Below are positions 33,238-41,680 of a DNA stretch of 64,000 nt, one piece after another. The stretch lies in assembly GCF_008364685.1 (NCBI RefSeq), contig NZ_VTTL01000001.1:248001-312000 (forward strand), read 5' to 3'. Positions within the stretch are counted from its first letter, which is position 1, and every line of letters begins with the position of its first letter. Origin of the DNA: Xanthobacter oligotrophicus. Its GTDB lineage: Bacteria > Pseudomonadota > Alphaproteobacteria > Rhizobiales > Xanthobacteraceae. The translations under genes were made by a program, and so were the position numbers. The notes beneath the pieces are model-generated. The model had not been told where the DNA came from, did not search any database, and saw only the letters and a program-made list of their open reading frames with translations.

Positions 33238-33253
33238 GTGTGCTGCCGCACAC
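33238..33253. promoter_or_regulatory. Palindrome upstream of urtA and the small membrane gene
   Basis: GTGTGC-TGCC-GCACAC has perfect six-base arms. It lies about 230 bases upstream of the sigma-54 promoter, a distance compatible with an activator site, but the half-site order does not match the NtrC consensus. Confidence 0.3.
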
Positions 33254-33369
33254 AATTCATTTGATTTGCCTATTTTCGGAGCAGCCACAAGCGCGCCGAC
33301 GTCCAGCTCTGGCGGTGCAGGCCGAGCAACACACGCAAGCTTTTATGCGCCGCGCAACCATTCTAGCCG

Positions 33370-33447
33370 TCAGAGGAAGTGGAACAGGTAAAGCAGAATG
33401 ATCACGGAAACAGGAACTCCCATGATCCAAAGCAAGATCCCGCGCAT
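33370..33447 (-). CDS. 25-residue single-pass membrane peptide
   Basis: The frame encodes 25 residues beginning MRGILLWIMGVPVSVII and ending LFHFL: a short positive start followed by one hydrophobic helix with a central Gly-Val-Pro. The ATG at 33447 is preceded by GGGGAAAG four bases upstream, a good ribosome site. It is too short for ordinary gene finders. Peptides of this look occur in other proteobacteria, but I know of no function. It lies between urtA and the carbonic anhydrase gene and points toward urtA. Confidence 0.6.
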   Translation of the reverse strand: MRGILLWIMGVPVSVIILLYLFHFL

Positions 33448-33679
33448 GATCTTTCCCCGTCGTTGAGATTGACTTCGTGAATAAGTAACGTGCGGGCGGC
33501 TCATCGGGTTCCACGGGGGTGGATGGATGCCTTCTCCACCCGTGGCACGGGGCGCCGGGATACAGGGCATTTCCCATGCCTGCCGCAGCGGCGGGCCGGG
33601 GGAGGCAATTTGGCGGGCTTGACTCGGCCGTCGCGCTCAGACTTCCGTGCCTTGAGCAGACTGAACGGGAGAGCGGCGC

Positions 33680-34291
33680 GTGGATGATCTGATCTCGGGC
33701 TACAGGAGATTCCGTGAAGTGGCATGGCCGGAGCGTAAGCAGCTCTTCGAGCGGCTCGCGGCGCGGGGCCAGAAGCCGGAGACCCTGGTCATCGCCTGCT
33801 CGGACAGCCGCGTCGATCCGCAGATGATCTTCGATGCCGGGCCGGGCCAGATGTTCGTGGTCCGCAACGTCGCCAATCTGGTGCCGCCCTTCCTGCCCGA
33901 TGCCAATTATCACGGCACGTCGGCGGCCATCGAGTTCGCGGTGCGCGTGCTCAAGGTGCAGGATGTGATCGTGATGGGCCACGCCCAGTGTGGCGGCGTG
34001 CATGCCCTTCTGGAGGGTGCTCCCCCCGGCGCCGAGGACTTCGTGGCCGGCTGGATGAAGATCGCCGAGCCCGCCCGGCTCATGGCCGAGGACGCCGGCC
34101 TTCCCAGCGACCAGCGCCAGCGTTTCTGCGAGCAATGCTGCGTCAAACTCTCCCTGGCGAATCTGGCCGGCTTCCCGTGGGTCGCGGAGCGCATCAGCGC
34201 CGGCGAGCTGCATCTGCACGGCGCCTATTTCGGCGTCGCCACCGGCCAGCTGGAGTTGCTCGGCGACGACGGCACGTTCAAGGCCGTCTGA
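33680..34291 (+). CDS. Beta-class carbonic anhydrase
   Basis: This 203-residue zinc enzyme interconverts CO2 and bicarbonate. The ligands Cys40 (VIACSDSRVDP), His101 and Cys104 (GHAQCGGVHAL) are present, with the catalytic Asp42-Arg44 dyad. The proposed start is GTG 33680, preceded by GGGAGAG. It is divergent from the urt-ure operon; urease produces carbamate and then bicarbonate, so a role in handling that carbon is plausible. Beta-CAs of this length are also common housekeeping enzymes, so the link is inference. Confidence 0.93.
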   Translation: MDDLISGYRRFREVAWPERKQLFERLAARGQKPETLVIACSDSRVDPQMIFDAGPGQMFVVRNVANLVPPFLPDANYHGTSAAIEFAVRVLKVQDVIVMGHAQCGGVHALLEGAPPGAEDFVAGWMKIAEPARLMAEDAGLPSDQRQRFCEQCCVKLSLANLAGFPWVAERISAGELHLHGAYFGVATGQLELLGDDGTFKAV

Positions 34292-34428
34292 CCCGCCCAC
34301 AAGCGAGTCGGGGGCGCATCCACACGACGCCCGTGTGTCATTTCGTTGAAGGACAGGTTCGCTACGTGGGGCATGGACCCGGTCGAGGCGAGCGCCACCG
34401 GAACCGCAGCTGGGGCGGAGAGGCACGT

Positions 34429-35793
34429 ATGAACATCGTCGCGACGCAAGATCTGGACAAGGCCACCATTGCCGCCCGCCTCGGGCACGAACATGTGGCG
34501 GACATCGTTGAATTCCTGAACGGCAAGACCGCCGAGGAAGCCACCGAGCTGGTCGGCCACATGCCCCTGCAATGGGCGGTGGAGGTGCTGGACCAGCCCC
34601 AGTTCCAGGACGCTTGCGAGGTCATCGAGGCGCTGCCCCAGGACAAGGCCGTCGCCCTGCTCGAAGGCATGTCGGCTGACCGCGCCTCCGACGTGCTGCG
34701 CTGGATCGAGGAGCCGTCCAAGAGCCGCCTGCGGGAAGCGCTGACGCCGGAAACGCGCCGCGGCATCGACCACCTGCTCACCTACCCCGACGGTTCCGCC
34801 GGCGCGCTGATGACCACCGAGTTCGTCAGCGTGCCCTCGAACTGGACCGTAGGGCAGACCCTCGCCCACATCCGCGAGGTGGAGCACAGCCGCGAGACCG
34901 TCTACGCCATCTATGTCCTGACCCCGGACACCAAGCGCCTCGTCAACACCGTCTCCCTGCGCCGCCTGATCTTCGGCGCGCCGGACGCCCCCATCGGGTC
35001 GGTGGCCAATCCCTACGCGCCCATCACCGTCCCCCCGACCATGTCGCAGGAGGAGGTGGCGCGGATCATCTCCAAGTATGACTTCCTCGCCGTCCCGGTG
35101 GTGGACTCCACAGGGCACGTGCTCGGCATCGTCACGGTGGACGACGTGATCGACGCCATGATCGAGGAGCAGACCGAGGACGTGCAGCGCATGGGCGGCA
35201 TGGAGGCCATCGACAAGCCCTATCTCGACATCTCCTTCTTCGAGATGATCAAGAAGCGCGGCGGGTGGCTGTGCGTGCTGTTCCTGTCGGAGATGCTCAC
35301 CACCAGCGCCATGCAGGTCTATGCCGACGAACTGGAGAAGGCCATCGTGCTCGCCCTGTTCATCCCGCTGGTGATGAGCTCGGGCGGCAACTCGGGCTCG
35401 CAGGCCACCTCCCTCATCATCCGTGCGCTGGCTCTGCACGAGGTGCGGCTGCGCGACTGGTGGCGCGTCGCTTTTCGTGAGCTTCCCACCGGCCTCGTGC
35501 TCGGATCGATCCTCGGCGTCATCGGCATCGTGCGCATCGTGGTGTGGCAGCAGGCCGGCATCTTCGACTATGGCGAGCATTGGCGGCTCCTGGCCATCAC
35601 CATCGGCGCCGCACTGGTGGGCATCGTCACCTTCGGCTCCATGGCCGGCTCGCTGCTGCCGTTCGCCTTGAAACGACTGGGGTTCGATCCGGCCTCGGCC
35701 TCGGCGCCGTTCATCGCCACGCTGGTGGATGTGACCGGCATCGTCATCTATTTCTCGGTCGCGTGGCTGTTCCTCCACGGCACCATTCTCTGA
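34429..35793 (+). CDS. mgtE: MgtE-type magnesium transporter
   Basis: The product is 454 residues from ATG 34429 (MNIVATQDLDKATIAARL). An N-terminal MgtE_N helical superhelix (residues ~1-125), two CBS domains (~135-255) and five C-terminal helices are present, with MSSGGNSGSQATSLIIRALAL as the pore signature. MgtE homodimers are Mg2+ channels gated by cytosolic Mg2+ binding at the CBS/N domains. It follows the carbonic anhydrase by 137 bases without visible terminator, so partial co-transcription is possible. Confidence 0.94.
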   Translation: MNIVATQDLDKATIAARLGHEHVADIVEFLNGKTAEEATELVGHMPLQWAVEVLDQPQFQDACEVIEALPQDKAVALLEGMSADRASDVLRWIEEPSKSRLREALTPETRRGIDHLLTYPDGSAGALMTTEFVSVPSNWTVGQTLAHIREVEHSRETVYAIYVLTPDTKRLVNTVSLRRLIFGAPDAPIGSVANPYAPITVPPTMSQEEVARIISKYDFLAVPVVDSTGHVLGIVTVDDVIDAMIEEQTEDVQRMGGMEAIDKPYLDISFFEMIKKRGGWLCVLFLSEMLTTSAMQVYADELEKAIVLALFIPLVMSSGGNSGSQATSLIIRALALHEVRLRDWWRVAFRELPTGLVLGSILGVIGIVRIVVWQQAGIFDYGEHWRLLAITIGAALVGIVTFGSMAGSLLPFALKRLGFDPASASAPFIATLVDVTGIVIYFSVAWLFLHGTIL

Positions 35794-35802
35794 CGACGGC
35801 GC

Positions 35803-36063
35803 TCAGTTGCGGCGAAGGAATCGCATGAGCGCGCCATAGCCGTCTTTCTCAACCGCTTCCTTTTGCTGCGCGGCGGGCGCCTCATCGGTGTCCGCCGCCG
35901 CATCTTCCAGGTCCGAGGCCGTCACCTCGAACCCCCGCGAAGCGAGGAACCCCACCGCATCCGCGGCGCTGGAAAACCCGCCGACCGCCTCGGCGAGAAC
36001 CGCGCTCAGGCCGGTATTGCCCGACGCATCCGCCTTCAGGCGCTCCATCTCGGCACTGGCCAT
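35803..36063 (-). CDS. Nif11-domain small protein
   Basis: The product is 86 residues from ATG 36063, preceded by GGAGG. The N-terminal ~55 residues fit the Nif11 domain (AEMERLKADASGNTGLSAVLAEA...AVGFLASRGFEVTASDLEDA), found in a nitrogen-fixation-linked protein of Azotobacter and in leader peptides of some RiPP precursors. There is no double-glycine cleavage site with a Cys-rich core, and no modifying enzyme nearby, so a peptide product is unlikely. The C-terminus is acidic then basic (ALMRFLRRN). It converges on mgtE with a nine-base gap. Confidence 0.7.
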   Translation of the reverse strand: MASAEMERLKADASGNTGLSAVLAEAVGGFSSAADAVGFLASRGFEVTASDLEDAAADTDEAPAAQQKEAVEKDGYGALMRFLRRN

Positions 36064-36373
36064 CTTGAACCTCCGTGTGGATTGGATCTGGAAGGCCAAC
36101 CGTCCAAGGTCCCTCAGGGTTCCGAGGGCGAGCGGAGGTGCCCTCCCCGACCTGCTCGGCGGCGGCTCCATTGATCTCGCTCTTGCGCCGCCTATTGCAT
36201 CGGCGGGGGCGACGGCCCCATGGTGCCGACCTGACCTTGGGTACGATCCGTGGGATGGGAGCGGAACCGCTTTCGTTCAGGCGGAGAATCATCCTCTCCT
36301 TCTATGAAGTGAGGAAGTCGCGCCCCGAGCCGCTTGAGCCCGGAATTTCCCTCCAGAGTGAAGCCCGTCCTTC
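36064..36373. other. Divergent intergenic region
   Basis: About 310 bases between the Nif11 gene and the HdeD-like fusion. It should hold promoters for both. I see no gene or RNA in it. Confidence 0.4.
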
Positions 36374-37732
36374 ATGGTCCAGCTTGCGTTCATCCTGGTG
36401 GGGGCCCGTGCCCTGCGTGACCGCTGGTGGGTGCTGCTGGTGCTCGCCCTCGCCTTCATCGGCGTCGCCTGCCTGATCCTGCTCGATGCCATGGACGGCA
36501 CCATGTCCGTGGCGACGCAGGTGTTCGGCGGCGTGTTCGTGCTGGAGGGGCTGCTCAGCCTGCTCGCCGTCTTTGCCCTGCGCGGGGCGCAGAGCCGGGC
36601 GCTGTGCCTCGTCCGTGCCGGCGCCCTTGTCTTCGTGGGCGTCTTCATCCTGGATTATCCGGATCGCAACGGCATGGCGCTGTCGCTGCTGTTCGGCGCC
36701 GCCTTCCTGATCGACGGCGTGGCGCGCATCGCCACCGCTTTGGTGGTGCGCTTCCGCCTGTGGCGGGCGACGGTGGCGGTGGGCGGCGTGGAGATCATGC
36801 TGGCGGCGATCATCGCCAGCCACTGGCCGTTGTCCCACGAGATCAAGGTGCCGCTGTGCATCGCCCTCTTGCTGCTCATGTCCGGCTGGATCCTGATGCG
36901 GGCGAGCCTGATGCTGCGCGCCCATCTCGCCGAGGTGGCGATCCTCGCCTTGCCGCTGTTCGGCGGGCGCAACTGGTATGACAACGCGCCGGTGATCGTG
37001 GACGAGAGCGGCCCGCTGCCGCCCTCCGATGGCCCCATGACGGTGCATGTCTGGACCCCGGTGGGCTCGGCGGACGTACCCGGCCACCGGCCCCTCATCG
37101 ACCGCTATATCGCCGCCGTGGATCGCACCGGCGCCATTTCCACCGGCCATACGGCGCTGGAATTGAGGCCGGATCTCTATATCAGCCACTATCCGGCGGA
37201 CGAGATCGAGCACCCGCCGGAGGAGTTCGCCCGCATCCTGCGCGCCACCGCCGAGAACAATGTGAAGGGCCGCTTCCAGCCCTCCTACGCCCACGAATCG
37301 GCGAACTGGTGCGAAGCCGACGCGCGGGTGGAATTCACCCGCTTCAATGCCCGTCGCCTGCGCGCCTTCTGGGCCGGCTACCGGCAGGACGACATCTATA
37401 ACCTCACCAACCGCAACTGCTCCGTGGTGGTGGCGGCGGCGCTGGATTCCGCGCTGGAGGGCGTGCTCGCCTCGCGCATGCCCTGGCTTCGGGTCGCCAC
37501 ACTGCTGGCCAATCCGGACGTGTGGGCGGGCGCCTATATCCGCTCGCGCGCCGAGGCCATGAGCTGGACCCCGGGCCTGGTGCTCGACTACGCCAGCACC
37601 CTGAAACGCATCATCGAGCCGGCACCGCCGCCGTTCGCCGCCCGGCTGCGGGACTTCCTGATACGCATCAGCCATCCCCATCGCGCCCCGGCCGGCACCG
37701 CCGCCGCGCGGGCGAGCGTGAGCGAACCATGA
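36374..37732 (+). CDS. HdeD-like membrane domain fused to putative cysteine-hydrolase domain
   Basis: This is a 452-residue protein. Residues 1-~195 form six membrane helices with the DUF308/HdeD pattern (ARALRDRWWVLLVLALAFIGVACLILL; FGAAFLIDGVARIATALVV). Residues ~215-440 are soluble and hold His259 (STGHTALEL) and, later, Asn348-Cys349 (NLTNRNCSVVVAAALD). That order, His before Cys, is the permuted papain/NlpC-like arrangement of DUF4105- and YiiX-type hydrolases. It could cleave a peptide or lipid amide at the membrane; this is inference. The stop overlaps the start of the MFS gene (ATGA). Confidence 0.65.
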   Translation: MVQLAFILVGARALRDRWWVLLVLALAFIGVACLILLDAMDGTMSVATQVFGGVFVLEGLLSLLAVFALRGAQSRALCLVRAGALVFVGVFILDYPDRNGMALSLLFGAAFLIDGVARIATALVVRFRLWRATVAVGGVEIMLAAIIASHWPLSHEIKVPLCIALLLLMSGWILMRASLMLRAHLAEVAILALPLFGGRNWYDNAPVIVDESGPLPPSDGPMTVHVWTPVGSADVPGHRPLIDRYIAAVDRTGAISTGHTALELRPDLYISHYPADEIEHPPEEFARILRATAENNVKGRFQPSYAHESANWCEADARVEFTRFNARRLRAFWAGYRQDDIYNLTNRNCSVVVAAALDSALEGVLASRMPWLRVATLLANPDVWAGAYIRSRAEAMSWTPGLVLDYASTLKRIIEPAPPPFAARLRDFLIRISHPHRAPAGTAAARASVSEP

Positions 37733-38907
37733 GCGAGCAGGCCGCCGAATCCGCCCCCGTGGAAGCCCTCGCCGGAGGCCGGGCCAGCGTGCTCGCCCGC
37801 GGCGCGGTCATCGCCACCGCCATGGTGTTCGGGCTCACCTATTCGCTCACGGCGCCGCTCATCGCCTTTGACCTCGCCGCCCGCGGGCTCAGCGAGGGCA
37901 TCATCGGGGCCAATGCGGCCATGCATGCGGTGGGCGTGCTGATCACCGCCCTGGTGCTGCCCCGGCTGGTGGCGACGCTGGGGCCGCGCAAGCTCATCTT
38001 CCTCTCCATCGCCATTTCGGCGGTGGCGCTTCTCGCCTTCCCGCTGCTGCCCATGCTCGCGGCGTGGTTCGTGCTGCGCCTGTTCCTCGGCATGGCGGCG
38101 GAGGCGCTGTTCGTGACCTCCGAGACCTGGATCAACGCTCTCTCCACCGAAGGCACCCGCGCCCGCTCCATGGCGGCCTATACCGCCGCGCTCTCGGTGG
38201 GGCTGGCGCTTGGCCCTATCATTCTCTCGCTTGTGGGCACGGCCGGGGCGCTGCCCTATGTGACCGGCGCGGGCATCGCGCTCCTTGCCGCACTGTTCGT
38301 CGCCTCGCCGCGCGTCGTCGCGCCCCATTTCGACGAGCCGACGGTGGGTAATCCCGTGCGCTTCGTCCGCCTCGCCCCCCTCGCCCTGAGCGCGACCCTG
38401 CTCAACGCCGCCATCGAGACCGCCGGCCTCTCCTTCCTCGCGCTCTATGCCGTGAGCCTCGGCTGGGGCGAGGAGCACGCCACCCGCCTCATGTCGGTGA
38501 TGATGATCGGCGCCATCGCGCTCCAGCTGCCCATCGGCTGGCTGGGCGACAAGATGGACCGGCGCCACCTTGTCATCGCCCTTGCGACGCTCTCCGCCGC
38601 CGGCGCGGCGGTGTGGCCGCTCGCCCTCGGCAGCACGGTCGCCACCTATGCCCTGCTGTTCGTATGGGGCGGCGCCTTCGTGGGCATCTACACCATCATG
38701 ATCACGCTGGTGGGCAGCCGCTTCAAGGGCGGCGACCTGGTGGGCATCTATGCGGTGTCGGGCCTGTTCTGGGGGCTGGGCGCGCTGGTTGGGCCGCTGG
38801 GCGCCGGCTTCTCCATGCAGGCGCACCCCCACGGCCTCGCAATCTTCGCCACGCTGGCCTGCGCCGGATTCGCACTTGCAGCCTGGCGGCTCAAGGGGAC
38901 GACCTGA
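37729..38907 (+). CDS. MFS transporter
   Basis: The product is 392 residues with 12 membrane helices of the major facilitator superfamily (YcaD/UMF-type small MFS). Motif A is in GWLGDKMDRRHLV, and LRLFLGMAAEALFVTSETWINALSTEGTRARSM is typical of this group. Substrate is unknown. ATG 37729 overlaps the stop of the HdeD-hydrolase gene by four bases, so the two are translationally coupled and may share a pathway such as export of a product or compound modified at the membrane. Confidence 0.85.
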   Translation: MSEQAAESAPVEALAGGRASVLARGAVIATAMVFGLTYSLTAPLIAFDLAARGLSEGIIGANAAMHAVGVLITALVLPRLVATLGPRKLIFLSIAISAVALLAFPLLPMLAAWFVLRLFLGMAAEALFVTSETWINALSTEGTRARSMAAYTAALSVGLALGPIILSLVGTAGALPYVTGAGIALLAALFVASPRVVAPHFDEPTVGNPVRFVRLAPLALSATLLNAAIETAGLSFLALYAVSLGWGEEHATRLMSVMMIGAIALQLPIGWLGDKMDRRHLVIALATLSAAGAAVWPLALGSTVATYALLFVWGGAFVGIYTIMITLVGSRFKGGDLVGIYAVSGLFWGLGALVGPLGAGFSMQAHPHGLAIFATLACAGFALAAWRLKGTT

Positions 38908-39250
38908 GGACCATCCTTGCGCTGCGGTGCGGTGCGGTGGCGAAAATTGGGTTCAGCTGCACTGAGTCGATCGAAAATCGGGGATGAGGGCGCGAACCAA
39001 AGGCGATTCGCATCGTCATGCGGGGCGAGGGGTGACGATTCGAAGGGGACACCCCCGCGGTCCGGCATGTTCGATTCGGAGGACTGATTCCCACCCGTTC
39101 GGCCCGGCGACGGCGCATGACGCGCCTGCACAATGGGCAAGCCTCGACGCCGAGACGCAATGGTCCCGGGCTTTTCGACGCATCACTGCAGCAAGGGGAT
39201 GACGTGGGTTGAACGACGGCGGAACATCAGTTCCGAGCCAATCGATCAGC
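38908..39250. other. Intergenic region before tRNA-Pro
   Basis: About 340 bases between the MFS gene and the tRNA. No gene with recognisable protein or ribosome site is seen. A promoter for a minus-strand transcript cannot be placed. Confidence 0.4.
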
Positions 39251-39327
39251 TGGTCGGAGTGGCAGGATTTGAACCTGCGACCCCCACGTCCCGAACGTGG
39301 TGCGCTACCAGACTGCGCTACACTCCG
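39251..39327 (-). tRNA. tRNA-Pro (anticodon CGG)
   Basis: The minus strand folds as a 77-base cloverleaf with encoded CCA. Acceptor CGGAGTG pairs with CACTCCG, followed by discriminator A and CCA. The anticodon loop TTCGGGA between stems CCACG/CGTGG gives anticodon CGG, reading CCG proline codons, which are abundant in this genome. The T loop has GTTCAAATCC. Confidence 0.97.
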
Positions 39328-39495
39328 ATCCAGAGGCGCTGCGTATAGCGCCCCCTATTGCGCGGCGCAAGAGGCAGAGTGCGCCGGCCTCGCTTGAACG
39401 GTGGATGGCCCCATGCCATAGGAAGCGCGCCCCATGGAGCGTGCCTTTGGCCGCGCCATAGGGCATCAATGGCTTGAGCATGTGGAGTTGGGTCA

Positions 39496-40323
39496 ATGGC
39501 GACGGACGGTTTCGCGAGCGGTCTTCTGAAGGGCAAGCGCGGGCTGATTCTGGGTGTCGCCAATAATCGATCCATCGCCTACGGCATCGCCAAGTCCGCC
39601 CGCGCCCACGGCGCCGAGCTGGCCCTCACCTATCAGGGCGAGGCGCTGAAGAAGCGGGTGGAGCCGCTGGCGGCCGAGCTGGGCGGCCATCTGGTCGGCC
39701 ATTGCGACGTGACCGAGCCGGAAACCCTGGACGCCGTCTTCGCCGAGACCGAGCGGCTCTTCGGCACGCTGGATTTCGTGGTCCACTGCATCGCCTTTTC
39801 CAACAAGGACGAGTTGGACGGCCGCTATGTGGACACCTCGGCCGACAATTTCACCAAGACCATGTTCATCTCCTGCTACTCCTTCACCGCCGTGGCCCAG
39901 CGTGCGGAGAAGCTGATGACGAACGGCGGATCCCTGCTCACCCTCACCTATTACGGTGCTGAAAAGTGGATGCCGCACTACAACGTCATGGGCGTCGCCA
40001 AGGCTGCGCTGGAGGCGAGCGTGCGCTACCTGGCCGCCGACCTCGGGCCCAAGGCCATCCGCGTCAACGCCATCTCCGCCGGCCCCATCAAGACACTCGC
40101 AGCCTCGGGAATCGGTGATTTCCGCTACATCCTGAAGTGGAACGAGCTCAATTCGCCGCTGCGCCGCACCGTGACCACCGACGAGGTCGGCGACACCGGC
40201 GTCTATCTCGTGTCCGATTTGTCGCGGGGTGTGACCGGCGAAGTGCACCATGTGGATGCCGGATATCATATCGTCGGCATGAAGCACCCCGACGCGCCGG
40301 ACCTCGCCCTCGTCCGCGACTGA
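39496..40323 (+). CDS. fabI: Enoyl-ACP reductase FabI
   Basis: This 275-residue NADH-dependent enzyme performs the last step of each fatty-acid elongation cycle. The nucleotide site is LILGVANNRSIAYGIAKS; the catalytic residues Tyr152, Tyr162 and Lys169 lie in TYYGAEKWMPHYNVMGVAKAALEA. Length and motifs match FabI of alphaproteobacteria, which often have more than one paralogue. The ATG begins right after an AT-poor leader; a promoter is expected in the 168 bases after the tRNA. Confidence 0.95.
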   Translation: MATDGFASGLLKGKRGLILGVANNRSIAYGIAKSARAHGAELALTYQGEALKKRVEPLAAELGGHLVGHCDVTEPETLDAVFAETERLFGTLDFVVHCIAFSNKDELDGRYVDTSADNFTKTMFISCYSFTAVAQRAEKLMTNGGSLLTLTYYGAEKWMPHYNVMGVAKAALEASVRYLAADLGPKAIRVNAISAGPIKTLAASGIGDFRYILKWNELNSPLRRTVTTDEVGDTGVYLVSDLSRGVTGEVHHVDAGYHIVGMKHPDAPDLALVRD

Positions 40324-40366
40324 GTTCCAAACCCGCCGCGCCCGCGCGCGCCATCAGGAGACCCCC

Positions 40367-40873
40367 ATGCCGGCGATCGTCCTTCGCGCCGCCCTGTCCG
40401 CCCTGGCGGTTTCGGCCGGTCTTGTGGCCTTCTCCGGCGAGGGCTTCGCGCAGAGCCCGCCGACGCTCCAGGAATACCCGCTGCGGGACCGCATCTTCGG
40501 CCCCGGCGGCGCGGTTTTCCCCGATTATGTGACGCCCAGCGAATACGGCACCGCATACCTGATCGGCGGCTCCGGAACGCGCAGCGCCCTGTTCGCGGCC
40601 GGCACGGCGGACTTCAACTGCCAGCAGACCCAGGTGCCCACCGTCAGGGTGCTGTCGGCCCCGCCCGGCGGGCAGGTGTTCATCCGCTACGGCAGCTTCA
40701 CTGCGCGAGCCATCGACGGCGGCGCCACCACGCTCTGCCTCGGCCGGCAGGCCAAGGGGCTGGTGGTCAGCTTCAAGGGCAAGGCGGCTCCGGGATCGCA
40801 GATCGCCCTCAGGGTGACCTATCCGCCGCGCGGCGCCTGGTATGACCACGTCATTCCGGTGCCCCCGCGGTGA
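40367..40873 (+). CDS. Exported hypothetical protein
   Basis: This 168-residue product has a signal peptide (about residues 1-29, ending GEGFAQ). The mature part has two cysteines (DFNCQQT and TTLCLGR) that could form a disulfide, and beta-rich segments. I do not recognise the family. A ribosome site (CAGGAGACC) precedes the ATG. It lies 43 bases after fabI and just before a phosphatase gene in the same direction, so the three may be transcribed together. Confidence 0.65.
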   Translation: MPAIVLRAALSALAVSAGLVAFSGEGFAQSPPTLQEYPLRDRIFGPGGAVFPDYVTPSEYGTAYLIGGSGTRSALFAAGTADFNCQQTQVPTVRVLSAPPGGQVFIRYGSFTARAIDGGATTLCLGRQAKGLVVSFKGKAAPGSQIALRVTYPPRGAWYDHVIPVPPR

Positions 40874-40931
40874 TCACCTTCAGGGCGGCGCTTCGGCTTT
40901 TCGGGGCCAACCGCGCGCCGGTGCGCATATC

Positions 40932-41522
40932 ATGACCACCAACCGACGCTTTTTCCTGGTGCGCCACGGCGAGACCGACTGGAACGTGGTCGGTCGCCTG
41001 CAGGGCCGCCGCGACGTGCCCCTCAACGCGCTGGGCCGCATCCAGGCCGGGCGCGTCGGCCGCGTGCTGCCCCAGCTCGCCGGCGATCCCAAGGCGCTCG
41101 CCTACGTATCGAGCCCCCTGTCGCGGGCGGTGGAGACCATGCGCATCCTGCGCACCTGCCTCGACCTGCCGGCCAGCGAGTTCCCCACCGACCCCCGCCT
41201 CGCCGAGATCTCGTTCGGCCAGTGGGAGGGCCAGACCTGGCCGGAACTGCGCCGCCGCGACCAGCTCAACGTGCGCAAGCGCGACCTCGACCCATGGAAT
41301 TTCACCCCGCCCGGCGGTGAAAGCTACGGTGACCTGTGCGAGCGGGTGAACGCGGCCTGCGACGCGATCGCGGACGATGCGGTCATCGTCACCCATGGGG
41401 GCGTCATCCGGGCGCTGCTGCACGTGAAGGCCGGCATGCCGGAAGGCGAGGCCGCCATCCTGCCGGTGCGCCAGGGCGCGGTCTATGTGGTGACCCCCGG
41501 CGGCTTCGAAGTGGCGGACTAA
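40932..41522 (+). CDS. Histidine phosphatase (phosphoglycerate mutase-like)
   Basis: The product is 196 residues from ATG 40932. The phospho-accepting histidine is in FLVRHGETDWN, and the second catalytic His in VIVTHGGVIRALL, with the PLSRAVETM and EISFGQWEGQTWPEL segments of the CobC/GpmB branch. The substrate is not predictable: cofactor-dependent mutase, alpha-ribazole phosphatase and general phosphatases share these motifs. There are no cobalamin genes beside it. Confidence 0.9.
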   Translation: MTTNRRFFLVRHGETDWNVVGRLQGRRDVPLNALGRIQAGRVGRVLPQLAGDPKALAYVSSPLSRAVETMRILRTCLDLPASEFPTDPRLAEISFGQWEGQTWPELRRRDQLNVRKRDLDPWNFTPPGGESYGDLCERVNAACDAIADDAVIVTHGGVIRALLHVKAGMPEGEAAILPVRQGAVYVVTPGGFEVAD

Positions 41523-41680
41523 AAGCTCCGCGCACGCGTTCGGCAGCCCCCTCCCCCAAGACCCTCCCCTTTGGCATTTTTCTTGCTGTGTCAAACCGGT
41601 ACACCCGGCGGCGTTGTCGTGAACGCGACGCGACCGCTTTTCCTTGATGCCTTTTGACCCGAGCCCCGGGGGACCCTTTC

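Noticed and set aside
33022..33370. NtrC binding sites upstream of the sigma-54 promoter
   Set aside because: Only a lone TGCACC half-site was seen; no pair with correct spacing.
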